A stretch of 64,000 nucleotides of DNA. Origin: Phlyctochytrium arcticum (Eukaryota; Chytridiomycota; Chytridiomycetes; Chytridiales; Chytridiaceae). The position numbers and the translations under genes are program-made. Below are positions 1 to 11,794 of the stretch, in pieces. Positions within the stretch are counted from its first letter, which is position 1. Every line of letters begins with the position of its first letter. The notes under the pieces were generated by a model. The model had not been told where the DNA came from. It ran no database searches and saw nothing but the letters and a program-made list of their open reading frames with translations. Where the stretch lies: assembly GCA_025602905.1 (NCBI GenBank), contig JAHLKI010000008.1, positions 186,001 to 250,000 of the forward strand, in the 5' to 3' direction.

Positions 1-315
1 TCTACAAGATATAGCAGGGACACTCGAGTTCCGTAAGTTTGGACAAGTGCCAAAGGTATGCACAAACGTAGATTGATTTTGATGTCAGTCCCCTGGTTTT
101 GACACGTTCGGCCTTCTACCTTCTACGCGTGAATCTTTTTACGCGTAACCTCGCGCGGATGTCAGCAAATTGCAAATCACGTGAATCTGAAATTTTCTCA
201 TGGAAAATGAAAGGGGATTTTGACAGTCCTCCTGTGTCAGATGAGTCTCGAATGCACATGTATACAAAGATTTGCAAAGTTATGGTATGTCTCATGTCTA
301 CGCCCCTTTCGTCTA
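1..315. other. Left edge, no gene seen
   Basis: No exon, repeat or RNA gene can be supported here. Short open frames on both strands overlap each other and show no family resemblance. The stretch lies just past the 3' end of the minus-strand gene that stops at 316. Confidence 0.5.
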
Positions 316-2780
316 TCATTCATCAGAGATGACGACTGCCATCATCAAGACCCAAAACACGCCGCCAGAAGCAAGCAGACTGATGATTCGTGGGTTAACC
401 CGTCTGGCACAACAATAATGAGCATCCTTGAAAGATAATGGGAACAAAAGATTCATTTACCTGACTTCGTTCGCCGTAAACAAGGCGACGACAAAGGACA
501 TCACAGTGAGCATGAACCATTTGGTCTTGAGAAAATGAATAAAATGCGAGCCGATATAGGGACGCGTCAAGTCGAGAAGTATTAGGCGAGGCGGGTAGTA
601 TAAAGTAACTAGTTTTACGTAGGTTAGCCGTGAACAAACTTCGGAATCTTCAAACTTACATATATACGACGGGGAAGCAACTTTTGAAGGAGAATCCCCT
701 TCTGCTGATGAGGACAATGCCAGAGCTTCAACAAGAGACTGGGGCAAATCCTGGCTATCTACAAGATTGAATCCGACAATTGTCTGAAAACACAGAATAT
801 TGGTTGAGTTGCTTGATTCTATGTAGACGGTCATGCGATGCAAGCACGATACTCACTTCCCCACTTTCCCCTCGCTCTGCTTCCCACATCCACTCCAATG
901 ACCATTCTGGCTCACTGTCCTCTGCGACTTGGTCCATCGTGTCAACCGTAATGGGCGTTGTCTCCAAGTTCCCATCCCAGAAAAAGTCCACCTCGTTGGG
1001 AAGTGCCATGAACTGCTTCACATATGGTGTCGACAATAACTTGAACCACCATTGTAACAACCCGCCCTCTTCTTCCGAGTTCGATTCTGATGGGGCCTCC
1101 TCGATGCGGGTCCTGGGAGGTCGGCGAAATGTCATAATGTCACCTCCGTCGTTCACTACCGCTAAAACATCAGCGGCGCGGTTCAACTGCGCAGCCTTGA
1201 TCCGCAGGGAGGAGACAGAGACGTCGTGGATATAACTAGAATCCTGGAGGACATAACCGTGTCGAGTCTCGCTCAGGCCCTTGGCTGATGCTGGACCCGG
1301 TTGGTAATCTAGAGTAAAAACTCGACCAAGGAATATCCAGGCTAGCGTTTTCGCTTGTGGGGACAGAGCTATTCAAGTTCGTTAGGCGGTTTGCCTTCTT
1401 GTAGTGAAATGTAGTTGACAAACATACCAATTAAAGGCTTGCTTAACCAATAGACACCTTCTATACCGTCACTTTCTACGACCTCGTGGCCTAGAACTGG
1501 GGAATACACGCTATACTGAACAGGTATTTCTCGTCGCTGCCACACTTTGTGAGTAGACGAGTTGAAAAAAGCTTATGAAGAAAGATCTTACATTCCAGAC
1601 AACGTCCTCCGACCAAGATCCATTCGAATATGTGAAAATCGAAAGTGTCACTCGGTAGGATGCGTCATTATCAACATACGTAACCGAGAAGACATGGGTG
1701 ATATCCGGCCTAGCAGTCCAGAGTTATCGGACTGTTTACATACATATTTGATATAATTTACCTTGATGAGTATAGTTCTAATGCCACTAGCTGCTGCTCA
1801 TCTTCAGGGCCTGGCCACAGCTGATTAGGGAGTGTGTTGGAGAGACAAGTGTTGATAACGAACCTTTGAGAGGTCCCGGTATGCTCTTTGCTACACATGG
1901 CGGCTTCTCCCCCTTTTCAGTCTGAGCCATCTCATCTCCACAATGCGTCGTGTCGTATAGTCGAAAACGGACCGAGTCATGTCGTCTAGACCAGCTGATG
2001 AGCGATGGTGTTTGGATGCATCAGATCCGGGCACGCAAAACATACCGAGACATGATTGTCCGCCCAGGTCTACCCGGAGATAGGTTTTGTGGAGGTAGTG
2101 AGCCTGGGAGTTGCCAGGTACGATGTCGGAGAAAACTGGTTGTGTTTGATGGAGACAGCTCTTCTTCTGAAGTGAAGGTCCTCCTGACCCCACTCATGTC
2201 GAGAGCATCAACCTCATACCTAGCGAAGAGTCTATTCAGTCACTAGCCTGCTAGCGTAGATGACCGTCTCAACTAACCACATGTCCTCGCCCTTCACAAC
2301 CCGATATGCCATACATGTCATCGCATCCTGATTACGATGTCGCTGTGATGCTATTTCGACTATCTGCCCAGGTATTGTTCTTTTAGACAAAAGGTTGGCC
2401 TCGATCGGCGGGGACTGGGAGTTGTTGAGCGGGATATCTTCCAAGGGTATTGCGTATTGCTGAATGTGACCTTTACCGACAAGAAATGATAGGTTGAGAC
2501 TTGGGAACAAATAGCCAAGGTTGTCGTAGAAGATTCAAATACCTTCCTCACCCCCATTTCCCATCCATCCCACATGTAGACTTCCACTGTCAGACTGATT
2601 TCCTCCCACTATCACAAAGCCGACCACCCGGTGGGCCCATTCAACCACCAGTCCTGGGAATTTGACTTTGGCCGACCTGACCAAATATGGAGTAGGAAAG
2701 GATGGGGAGTGGCAGAGGGATAGGAGAAGAATAAAACAGGCGCCGGTCAGAACGGTCAATAGGGGTGGAATGAGGTGCAT
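316..2780 (-). CDS. Unrecognised multi-exon membrane protein
   Basis: The start at 2780 opens with a hydrophobic signal anchor (MHLIPPLLTVLTGACFILLL). Further exons are readable near 2240-2498, 1590-1720, 1440-1535, 857-1375, 659-780, about 470-530 and 316-430. The middle reads as a beta-rich, probably lumenal domain with a possible N-glycosylation site (SNGSW), followed by an acidic serine/glutamate segment. The last two exons each encode a hydrophobic helix (around WFMLTVMSFVVALF and around SGGVFWVLMMAVV). The gene therefore looks like a protein anchored in the membrane at both ends. I do not recognise the family. A weak resemblance to transition-zone protein TMEM231 in the first two exons is not enough to name it. 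The exon around 1950-2200 is poorly resolved, and the span could hold two genes. Confidence 0.5.
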
Positions 2781-2982
2781 TGTTTGGAGATCGCCAAAAA
2801 TATGACAATTTTGAGAAACACAGATGTGACCTCACGAGATTTGTTTATGTTCGGATTTTGAACGAAAGACAAATTGTAAGAACTAATCTCTTGGACGTCT
2901 CGGAGATAAATATATTAGGAATAAGTTACTGGTTCATCTAGGTCTGATTGACAATGCATATGGTCGGGGACATCGGACCATT

Positions 2983-3918
2983 TCATTCACCGGGTTCGGC
3001 GGATTGGACAACTCCATCCTCCTTCTTCTTCTGCTTCGTGGGACTGCCGTCTGTTTTTATTTTCTTTGTTGACTTTGATTCCTCAACTTCTGACTTTTTC
3101 CTTTTCGAAGACTTTGGAGCGTCGGCGTCGGGCTTCTTCTTCTTTATCGAGAGTGGATTGGGTCCTTTTGCCTTCTTTTTGCGCTTCACTTCGGGCTCTA
3201 CCGGAGCCGCCTTATTGAGTACAGACACTTCGAATGCCTGTGGTTTGACTTTAGCAGACTCCATCTAACGAAAATACTAATTTAGCCTTCCAACTCTTGT
3301 CAATGTGAACGGGGCTATTTCATACCTCCTTGATTTTATCCATCGTTGCATTGCTTGGTGGTTCCAATATTATAACGCTATTGTTGATGTACACCAAGGG
3401 CGTTCCGGGGATGTTTCGCAGATGACTTCGCAGGGCGAGTTCCTGGGTGGCCACTCCATAGCGATGCTGGTTGTGTGGGCCAATGATATCTTTGATACAA
3501 TCGGAAGCAGGGATAGGGGTCCTGTGGTTGCAACGCCGTAATTCGAATCGTTTGGCGTTAATGGCAACACCAGAAAAGTCTGGGCCTAGCTGACGGAGCT
3601 CGGCAAGAACACAACTTGTAGTCACTGTAGAGAAGAATGAGACCCTGCAGCAAGCCAGGAAACAACGTAATAACGTTGACTTACTTGCTCTCGTTGTGCC
3701 CATCAGGATTTTTGGTAAGGTATCACGGATATTGGCTCTCATTTGCAACGCAACGGCAAAAAAGTTTCCATCAACTGAAATGTTCCAAGTTAGAGTGATT
3801 CGACACCCAAAGTCAAAAGAAAGTACATACCAAGAATTTGATATGGCTCGCGGAATCCAAAGGAGTTGACATACACTCCCATATGCCGCTTATTCGTTTT
3901 CTGTCGCTTAATCCTCAT
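2983..3918 (-). CDS. UTP23: rRNA-processing protein UTP23
   Basis: UTP23 is a nucleolar small-subunit processome protein of the Fcf1/Utp23 PIN family, needed for early 18S rRNA processing and snR30 handling. Four exons (3918-3831, 3774-3685, 3624-3326, 3264-2983) join in frame to about 252 residues. The N-terminus (MRIKRQKTNKRHMGVYVNSF) and the following REPYQIL and DGNFF match the family. A cysteine/histidine set typical of its zinc-binding PIN domain is visible: TSC, RRCNH, SDC and QHRY. VATQ is followed by the family's PG(T/V)PL strand. The last exon is a lysine-rich nucleolar tail. Its start lies about 130 bp from the divergent TEX9-like gene, so they probably share a promoter. Confidence 0.9.
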
Positions 3919-4047
3919 GTTTGCTTCTTTGTGTCAACGACTCAACGGAATTTCACAACCAACTTGAACCAAGGCAGCAAGGCTTTCTGAGTTTTGAATT
4001 GTCAATTTGACCATTTGTCCCAAAATGCCCAGGCACGTGTTCCAGCG

Positions 4048-5894
4048 ATGACCATGACTGCGCGACGCGCGAAATGCCCATTGGGTTGGCGTGAAGACCA
4101 TACGAGGAAACGTCCAGTACTGGAAATATGTCCCAGGTCCAAAGTCTCGAATCAGAGGTCAGTATTGCTTTCGGGTGCCTAAACTACTTGGAACTCCGTT
4201 TCATTAAAAAAGTTTTCTTAGACGGCTTTCGTCGAGACATCTGATGATGAGACTGTCGACAACCCAGATCAAGAAGTTGATGGTAGCGATGAACCGTATC
4301 AAATGTAATGCCTCATCTCTAAGCGAGCTCTAGGTGATGAAGACGAAAAATTGGACGAGGCCTTTGCTGTTAGTGCGGAATTACGTCGAAAAGAGCAGGA
4401 GTACATGTAAGCAAGGACGCTCTTTGAGGACCCTGCGCGAGTCATTTACATCAAGTTCTAATTCAGACGGCTGAATAAAGAGCTGCAAAGTGAATCGGCA
4501 AAAGTTGTGCGGAATGTGGAGTCCGTCGTGGTATGTTTATAATTGGCATTTCCGAATACTATCAGAATGCTGAACGGCCCAATTACCATCAGAGGGAGGG
4601 AAAAGAATCGCTGGTTCGACCCTCCACCGCACCAAGTACGGCGAAAGCCGCGGAAGATGACGTGAGGTAGCTTTTCAGTACCTTTGACGCGCCAGTATGT
4701 GTTGTTCTGATGACAAAATCCCAGATCCGCGTCCCATACGCCAGCCAAACGACCGCAAACCTCGCGCAGTAGTGGTCAGAAGGTGCCAAAGTATGTGAAT
4801 GGCATTGGCATAGTCATTTGGCGCTGGCGCTAATGTTGGACGCGTATAGAAGCAACCCAGAGGAAAAGAGGACGCGTCCTATTCAGCGTCTTGATGAACC
4901 GGACTCTAATAAAGAGCGTGTGGGTAGTAGTCGGCCTCCCGGCCATGACTACCATCACGACGAAGCGATTGGATCAGAGGCCAGCAACCGGATCCTCAAA
5001 GCAAAACTGCAAGCAATGCAGGAGGATGTAGAGCGTCTAGTCGCCGAACACGAGACAAAAGTATGTCTGCCAATGATGAACCCTTTCTAGCGCGTCGACA
5101 TGAACCATGTCTTTCCAATGGTAGAATGACATGATTAAGAACATGGACAGCAAGCTCAAGACAGTTGACGCGGAACGAGCAAAATCCGCCAAGGCGCTGA
5201 TGACTGCGCATGCCCAGGAGGATAAGTTTAAGAAACAGAACGAGTCTCTCCGAAAGCGTGCAGAGGAAGCGGAGGTCGAGGTTGCAAAATTACGAAAGGT
5301 AGCTTCTTGTATTGGATCCAACGTGAGGATTCATTTCGTAAACTAAAATCTGCAAAAAGGAACTGGATTCTCAAAATCGGGCGCAAAAGAATGTTGAAGC
5401 GGATGGGAATGCAAAGGACGTCAGGTCATTTGAATGGTTCACTCCCACTTGATCAGACATGCTACTGATACCTTGTCTAACCTCAGACTGAATCGAGCAC
5501 TGGGTGAAGTGGAGCGACACAAGCAGGCCGCTGCCAAAGCGAATGCGGAAGTCAAGGTACACACATGGGTTTTGGAAAGACCATCCATGCTTTAGTGACA
5601 CGAGGGGCGCGCATAGGAAAAACTGGAACAATCGAAAAAAACAAATGAGAAACTATTGGGAGATCTCCGTCGGTGCCAAAAGCAAAAGACGGAGCTGTTA
5701 ACTGCGTTTCGGAAACAAGCACAACTGGTTGATGTCTTGAAAAGGCAAAAGGTGGGCTTTTTGAATAAAATTAAAAGTTGCACTTTCCGCAAATTATTGA
5801 TGATTTTTGTTATTAGCTGCACCTGGAAGCTGCCAAGTTGCTCGATTTTACCGAGGAAGAATTCATGCGGGCGCTCAATTGGGAGGCCGCATGA
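4048..5894 (+). CDS. TEX9-like coiled-coil protein
   Basis: Exons readable at about 4048-4150, 4226-4282, 4334-4406, 4467-4531, 4566-4661 and then from 4718 to 5894 encode a charged protein of mostly coiled coil. It has an early EEQ-type segment (KEQEYIRLNKELQ), a central helix starting ILKAKLQAMQEDVERL, and the C-terminal signature FRKQ...VLKRQKLHLEAAK followed by FTEEEFMRAL, which I associate with TEX9. TEX9-family proteins are found mainly in organisms with cilia or flagella and are linked to centriolar satellites or basal bodies. Its presence therefore suggests a flagellated fungus. The first exon and the junction near 4150 are uncertain: a weak donor (gtctcg) is needed to keep frame. Divergent partner: UTP23. 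Confidence 0.7.
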
Positions 5895-6512
5895 ATTATT
5901 ATTATTATAGTGCAGATCCCAAATCTTATCTTGTACAATTTTTTATTTTGCATCAGACATTCATTCCTTCCTCTCTTCCATATTCAATTGATCTACCTGT
6001 GATACTCGAGTACCAAGTAAGATTTTTTCGGCATCACAAAGTGACAGTTGAGTCCACATCATGGATGGGAGACCCGCCTTGAGGCACGTTCCTGGACGTT
6101 CCTCCATCCGCGGTACCAAATCTGAATTCCAGAGGAGTGCTCGCCCCCCGGAGCCCTGCCGGAGCTCGAACCCAGCGGATCCTCGTTCCCTACATTTATT
6201 TTCGATTGTAGATCCTGTTATACATCCCCTCCCATACACCACCCCGCAGGAACTGACAGTTGCTTACATAAGCAGCGGGATCGTTGTATAAAGGCCAAGA
6301 GCGCGTGGTATGGACAAGCGCTCGTTTGGCCCGTAAAAACGTGGAAGTCGGTCGCAAGGCACACATTTCAAGGAGCGCAGCGCTATCTCAACACCGGCCA
6401 ATTTAACAAGAGGGGATGGGCATTGCTTGGCGGGCGGATACGAGTAGTACATTCGGCTATATCAAAGACCGAGGTTTAGGCAGAAGCGTCGCCGCCATAT
6501 ATAGTGTAGACG
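5895..6512. other. Gene-free gap before DGAT2
   Basis: Holds the 3' flank of the TEX9-like gene, with a short (att) run at 5894-5907, and the upstream region of DGAT2. No exon, repeat family or RNA gene was recognised. Confidence 0.5.
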
Positions 6513-8078
6513 ATGCATTCGGAAAGTGCTCTCCGCCTGTCAAGGCCGTCAACTCCCGGAGACAAACCGATGCACTCGACGACTACTACTCGCCCGATCT
6601 ATGTCGAGCAGCTATCAAAAGACAACATGTTACATGCCTATGTCCTACGACCCGTTGAACAGGTCAAGGCCATGATCCGCACGATTCTGCAAGTCATTGC
6701 TGTCACTACTTTACTTTCGCAACTCGTTATCCTTCCGATCGTCCTTTATATCGTCTATCTTTCGCCATACGTCTTGGGGTACGCTTTAAGTCTCTTGCTC
6801 GCCATATTTCCAATGTTTATACTCACATCTGAAACCAGTCCATTGTTTGTCATTTATGTAGTGTGGTTTATGTTTTTTGACGAGCAGCCATGGAGAGGGG
6901 GAGAAAAGCGCGTGAGCAAGAATTGGAGGAACAAATTCTATCTGCCGGCCAGCATACGGTGAGAATAAACACTCACACCCCACGCGTGGATCTGGAAAAC
7001 TGAACGACACACACTGATAGGGAGTACCTTTCATTGAAACTGCACAAGGAAGTTGAGCTGGATCCAAAGGAGGGCCCATATCTGATGTGCATGCATCCTC
7101 ACGGTATTTATATAGTACATTTTTGGCAGCATGCGATTTTTTCTAACATCATGTGATAAGGTCTTATTTGTAGGCATTGACACTTTGTTAGGCAGAGACG
7201 GGCCAGCATAGCTAACTCTTACCTTGTCGGTAAACCCTCTTAGGTCATAGCCACTTTGTCAATATTCTCACGGACGTCACGGGTTTCGACAAGCTCTTTC
7301 CCGGCATTGATCGCCGGATTGCCACTGTGAACGTTTCCTTTTATCTCCCAGTGATCCGGGAAATAGCTCTCATGCAAGGTCTCATCAGCGTGGAGAAGAA
7401 ATCTTTGACCTACTTTCTTGGGAAAGGCCCCGACAAGGCGGTCGGCATTGTCGTGGGAGGAGCATCAGAAAGTCTCGAATGCTTTGAAGGTACCAATCGT
7501 ATTGTGCTGCGCAGGCGAAAGGGAGTGTTTAAGCTGGCACTTGAAACTGGGTAAGTCTCCTTTATTAAAACACTTTGGAGCAGTCTTTAATAGGTACGCT
7601 CAGGGCAAGCCTGGTACCCGTATATGGCTTTGGCGAGACGTCTCTGTGGCATCAGGTCCGCCATCCTTTTCTACACAAGGTCCAGTGTAAGATGCACAAG
7701 CTCTGGGGATTCACCATTCCAATTATGTATGGGCGATGGGGTACCATTGTTCCCAAGAAGCATCGGGTGACTACCGTGGGTGAGTTTTCAATCCGGCACG
7801 CCATGGATACCACTTTTCTTGCCATGTATATCAAACATTTGACTGATACGTATGTACGTAGTTGGCAAACCCGTCAAGGTGACCAAGATCGCGAACCCCA
7901 CCATTGAACAGATCGACGCGCTCCAAGCTGTATATATCCAAGCCCTGGAGGATCTCTATCATAGGCACAAAGATGAATACGACAAGGTTGGTTTTATTCT
8001 CCTTTTGCGCTGAACGCGTCGCGTATATCTAAACCTCCAATATAGGCACGGGTAGAGGACTTGAGAATCATTTCTTGA
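6513..8078 (+). CDS. DGAT2: Diacylglycerol O-acyltransferase, DGAT2 family
   Basis: Catalyses the last step of triacylglycerol synthesis at the ER and lipid droplet. The first exon (6513-6779) carries a hydrophobic hairpin typical of DGAT2. Later exons show DEQPWRGG, the acyltransferase motif HPHG near 7105, GHSHFVNILTDVTG, FPGIDRR, GKGPDKAVGIVVGGA, RRRKGVFKLALETG, then LVPVYGFGE and a C-terminal GKPVKV-IANPT segment (7861-7985). The last short exon ends at 8078. All are DGAT2/MGAT landmarks in order. The segment between HPHG and GHSHF (7110-7245) is interrupted by one or two introns whose borders I could not fix; a small exon may lie there. It lies next to a sterol desaturase gene on the same strand, both ER lipid enzymes. 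Confidence 0.9.
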
Positions 8079-8632
8079 ACGTTTAATTACTGGACGCAAC
8101 TGAGCGTTTTTATACCTACCAATTATCTCATATCATATGTACATACTTTTATATCATTTTTTCAAGTTTACCTACACACATCCGTTCATGCTGCGCTTTT
8201 TTGACACCCGATGTGCTACTAAAACGTTACTGATGCGACAATTTTTCGCAGTAATCCCCTCAAATTCGCCTTTGCAGTTTGATCATATGTTCCCCAATGA
8301 ATCTAAATCTTTGTATAGGCCGTTGTCCAGGTGGTCTGAGGCGAAAAAGACTCAAAGAGTGTGTCAAAGAGCTGAGTCATCAGATCATCCCACTTTGCCG
8401 CCCGGGCAAGGGTTGGTCGGTCGTCCCGACGACGATCCCGGCGAAATCACAAACGGCCGTTGTCCGCGCCAGAACAGATTCCGTCGAGGATATATATCTC
8501 GAGTGAGCAGATCGTAGCCACTACCTTACTCGCAACTGGTCTGGTCAGGAATTGACGACGGGAATCCTTGAAATTCCACCCGGTAGAGCTCAATCCCACC
8601 TCTGTTTACGTTGCGACTGCAAGAGGACAGCC
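8079..8632. other. Intergenic gap DGAT2 to ERG3
   Basis: Open frames here (for example 8137-8517) read as basic, low-information peptide with no family match. Treated as the DGAT2 3' flank and the promoter of the sterol desaturase. No repeat or RNA gene seen. Confidence 0.5.
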
Positions 8633-9726
8633 ATGGAAGAGGTTTTGCAACTGGCCGACAACTACGGCTTTGACAAGTTTTATTCCCATTTCCCAGACTC
8701 CCTTCAGCCGTACGTGGCAGATCGAGGGCATGCCGCTCGCCAATGCCTCTCGCTATGGCTGATTTCGACCGTGGGAGTGCACCTTCTCTACTTTATCATA
8801 TCGACTCTCGCATACTACCTGTTGTTTGATCACAACCTGATGAAGCATCCCAAGTTTCTCAAGAATCAAATAAGGAGAGAAATCGCCCTTTCCGTTTCAT
8901 CCTTCCCCATCACGGCAGCCGTCACGGTTCCTTGGTTCTTCTTTGAAGTCCGCGGCTACAGCAAATTGTACAAGAATGTAGATGACTACGGCTGGGGATA
9001 TCTCTTCTTGAGCGTTACGCTGTTTTTGGCTTTTACGGATTGCTTCATTTACTGGATCCACCGATTTGAACACCACCCAAGCTTGTACTGGTGGCTCCAC
9101 AAGCAGCATCATCAGTGGAAAGTTTCAACCCCCTTTGCCAGCTTTGCCTTCCACCCACTGGTATGTCCCTTTCTTATTTACCGGTTACAATCAAAACTTA
9201 CCCGAGGATAATTTAGGACGGTTACTTTCAATCCATTCCTTACCATGCATTCGTGTACATTTTCCCAATGCATATTTACGCCTATCTCGCTGCATTCATT
9301 CTTGTGCAGATCTGGACTGTCAGCATTCACGATGGGTACGCCAAAGCTTGTGCCACCGCCATATGCATAGGTGCTAAATTTTCCATCTAGGGCATACTTC
9401 ACGCAACATCCGGTAGTCAACAGCTCAGCACATCACACCGTCCACCATCTGGAATTTAATTATAACTATGGACAATACACCACGATCTGGTATGTGCGAT
9501 TGATTATCACCTCTGATAGTACTGCGGTCCATTGACAGATCTATATAGGGATCGTATTGGTGGCTCGTACAAGCGACCAACGGAACAATTCGAACATGAA
9601 ATGTTTTTCGAACGCTTTAGTCAGAGGTTTGACAAGGCCGTCAAGAGTGGTGACGACCGGAATACCGATTCTGGCGTAGATCTTTCCACACCAAAGAAAC
9701 GGCGCCAGGCCCGCCGTGTTGGTTGA
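8633..9726 (+). CDS. ERG3: C-5 sterol desaturase (ERG3 type)
   Basis: Introduces the C5-C6 double bond in ergosterol precursors at the ER, using a di-iron centre. Four exons (8633-9160, 9217-9335, 9391-9489, 9549-9726) give exactly 307 residues in frame. The three histidine boxes of the fatty acid hydroxylase/sterol desaturase family are present: HRFEHH from residue 143, HKQHH from 156 and HHTVHH from 230. Membrane helices lie around residues 40-60 and 85-110. The start at 8633 ([14 protein letters not shown]) was chosen over an in-frame upstream Met at 8552 because family members begin with this kind of segment. The lysine/arginine-rich end ([10 protein letters not shown]) is a plausible ER-retention tail. 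Confidence 0.93.
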
Positions 9727-9992
9727 GCAAACACTTAATAGTTTTATATTTTAAAGATACTTCGTAATTACACAAACTTTTGGCACAGGCTCACCACATT
9801 GGATGAAGTCTAAAGAATTGTGGGAATATCATTGCTCAAATTGGATGGCGCAGTCATCTCAGAACTCTAAGTGGCACAGCCATGTGGTCTGGAAAACCTC
9901 TGCTTTTGGGACCCGACGACGGCTCCAACAGATCAGAGAATTTTGACTTGAAGTATCACCGTCACAGCAAGAATCCCATATAGGCAGCAAGC

Positions 9993-11453
9993 ATGGCAGC
10001 AACCAGTGTAGCTTTCTTTTCCGGGAACCAGGTATGACTTGACCCGCTGGCCTTTTCCGTCGGATGCGTTGAACTAGAGGTCTTACGCCCATTTGCACTT
10101 TTTTCAGTCCGCTTTGGAGCTGGCCAACTATATCGGTGTTGCCAAAGGAGAGCCATCAGAAAACGGTCCCTTTTCTCAGCAGGCCCAGAAGCTTTTGGCC
10201 AATGAGCAATACTTGGAAGTTTTCACAAAGTTCGCGGACGAAAGTGCTGTCCTTTTGGAAGCAGACGAAAAGGGTATGGCTTGATCTGCCCCATTTCCCA
10301 GGAATCGTACTTAAATTTGCTGGAATAGATTTCGAAGGCATCTACAATCTGCTGATTGCCCTCATCAAGGACGCACAACCGGAGCAGAACCCCCAACTTT
10401 TGACCAAGATCATTAACCCCATTGTTGCCAGTGGCAGTGACAAGGCCGCCCTCAAACTCAAAGTGTAAGCAAATCTTTAGGGAAAAAGCAGTAGACTTTT
10501 TGGACTCACACATCTTCTTCTGCAGACTTTCCAACCTCTACAACAACCTTGAAACCAATTCCCCCGTCCGTTATGATATTTTCGTTGCCATTCTGAAGGT
10601 TGCCGCGCAGGGAGGAGAACTCGATGTTGTCACACCACATCTATCGTCTTTGGATTCATGGATTGCCGAATGGGGAATATCTCTGAACCAGCGACGAGCA
10701 TTTTACCTTTTGTTGAGCCAAAAGTTGGAGGAAGGCGAATTCACGCAACAAGCATTTGATTACCTCTTGAAATACCTTTCCACCTTTGACAATGCTGATG
10801 CCAAGGCTCTTGCTGAGGCCAAACCACACGCTATCCGGGCAGTCAAGGATGCTATCCGTATTTCCACCGTTCTGGACTTTGAGGATTTGTTCAAGCTGCA
10901 GGCCGTTCAGGCTCTGAAGCCAAACAAGTTGTTTGATCTCTTGAAGATTTTCTTGAACGAGAGCCTTCAGCAATACCAGGCCTTTGTCAAGGCCAACCCA
11001 AAATTCATTGCCGAGCAAGGTAAATAAACTTTTACATTATTGACGTAACTCGCGTTTGCTTAACTCTTGTTCCAATCAGGTCTTTCCGAAGAGGACAACT
11101 TGAACAAAATGCGATTGCTCTCCATGGTCACCCTTGCTGCTGACCACGTCCAGGGTGAAGTTGCGTACGACACCATCGCTACGGCCCTCGACATCCCAGA
11201 CGACGAAGTCGAGATCTGGGTCATCAACGTTATCCGTGCCGGTCTCATGGACGCCAAAATGAACCAACTGAAGCGAACAGTCGTTGTTGGTCGAACTGTC
11301 CACCGGGTATTCAGCGAAGCCGAGTGGAAGCAACTGAGTGAGAAACTCAACGCCTGGAGAAACAACATCAAGGACGTCTTGCAGGTCATCGCCAATGCCA
11401 AGCTGATTGCGGGCTCGCAGGGTGCCACCATCGAGACTGCCATCAACGCATAG
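9993..11453 (+). CDS. EIF3M: Translation initiation factor eIF3 subunit M
   Basis: eIF3m is a PCI-domain subunit of the eIF3 scaffold in the cytoplasm. Exons 9993-10031, 10108-10273, 10329-10464, 10526-11019 and 11080-11453 join in frame to 402 residues, close to the usual size of about 375 to 420. An N-terminal helical repeat region leads into a C-terminal PCI winged-helix domain: LSMVTLAADHVQGEVAYDTI, then DDEVEIWVINVIRAGLMDAK and VVGRTVHRVFSEAEW. The absence of metalloprotease (MPN) residues separates it from eIF3f/h. The neighbouring COP9/proteasome PCI families are less likely given the C-terminal segment. Confidence 0.93.
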
Positions 11454-11794
11454 AGAGTCTCTCTTTTCTTTTTTTCTCATTCATTTCTGGTAATTATTTC
11501 ACTGTCTCTTCCCCGCATGTGGGCGTTTAGAGTTTGAGTAGGGAGAATGGATAATTGTGACTAGGCATATTATATTTTATTGTGTAAATAAACATTGTCC
11601 TGCATCAAAATTGTTTAGTAGGTGTTCTTCTTTTCTTTGTTCACCAGATGTCCTCAATTCAAATTTCAAAATCCTCGGTCAGATCCAAAGTCACGTGAGC
11701 GTCATAGCAACAATTAGAATGTGGTGCATTCAGAGCATATTGATGAGAGTTTGGGCTCCAGGAATTTAGCAGAACCAAGGAAGCTTTTGCAGAC
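11454..11794. other. eIF3m 3' flank and uS15m promoter
   Basis: Gene-free, AT-rich. A T-rich run follows the eIF3m stop, and AATAAA occurs near 11586-11591, a plausible polyadenylation signal for eIF3m. A CACGTG motif lies close to 11693. Nothing else was recognised. Confidence 0.45.
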
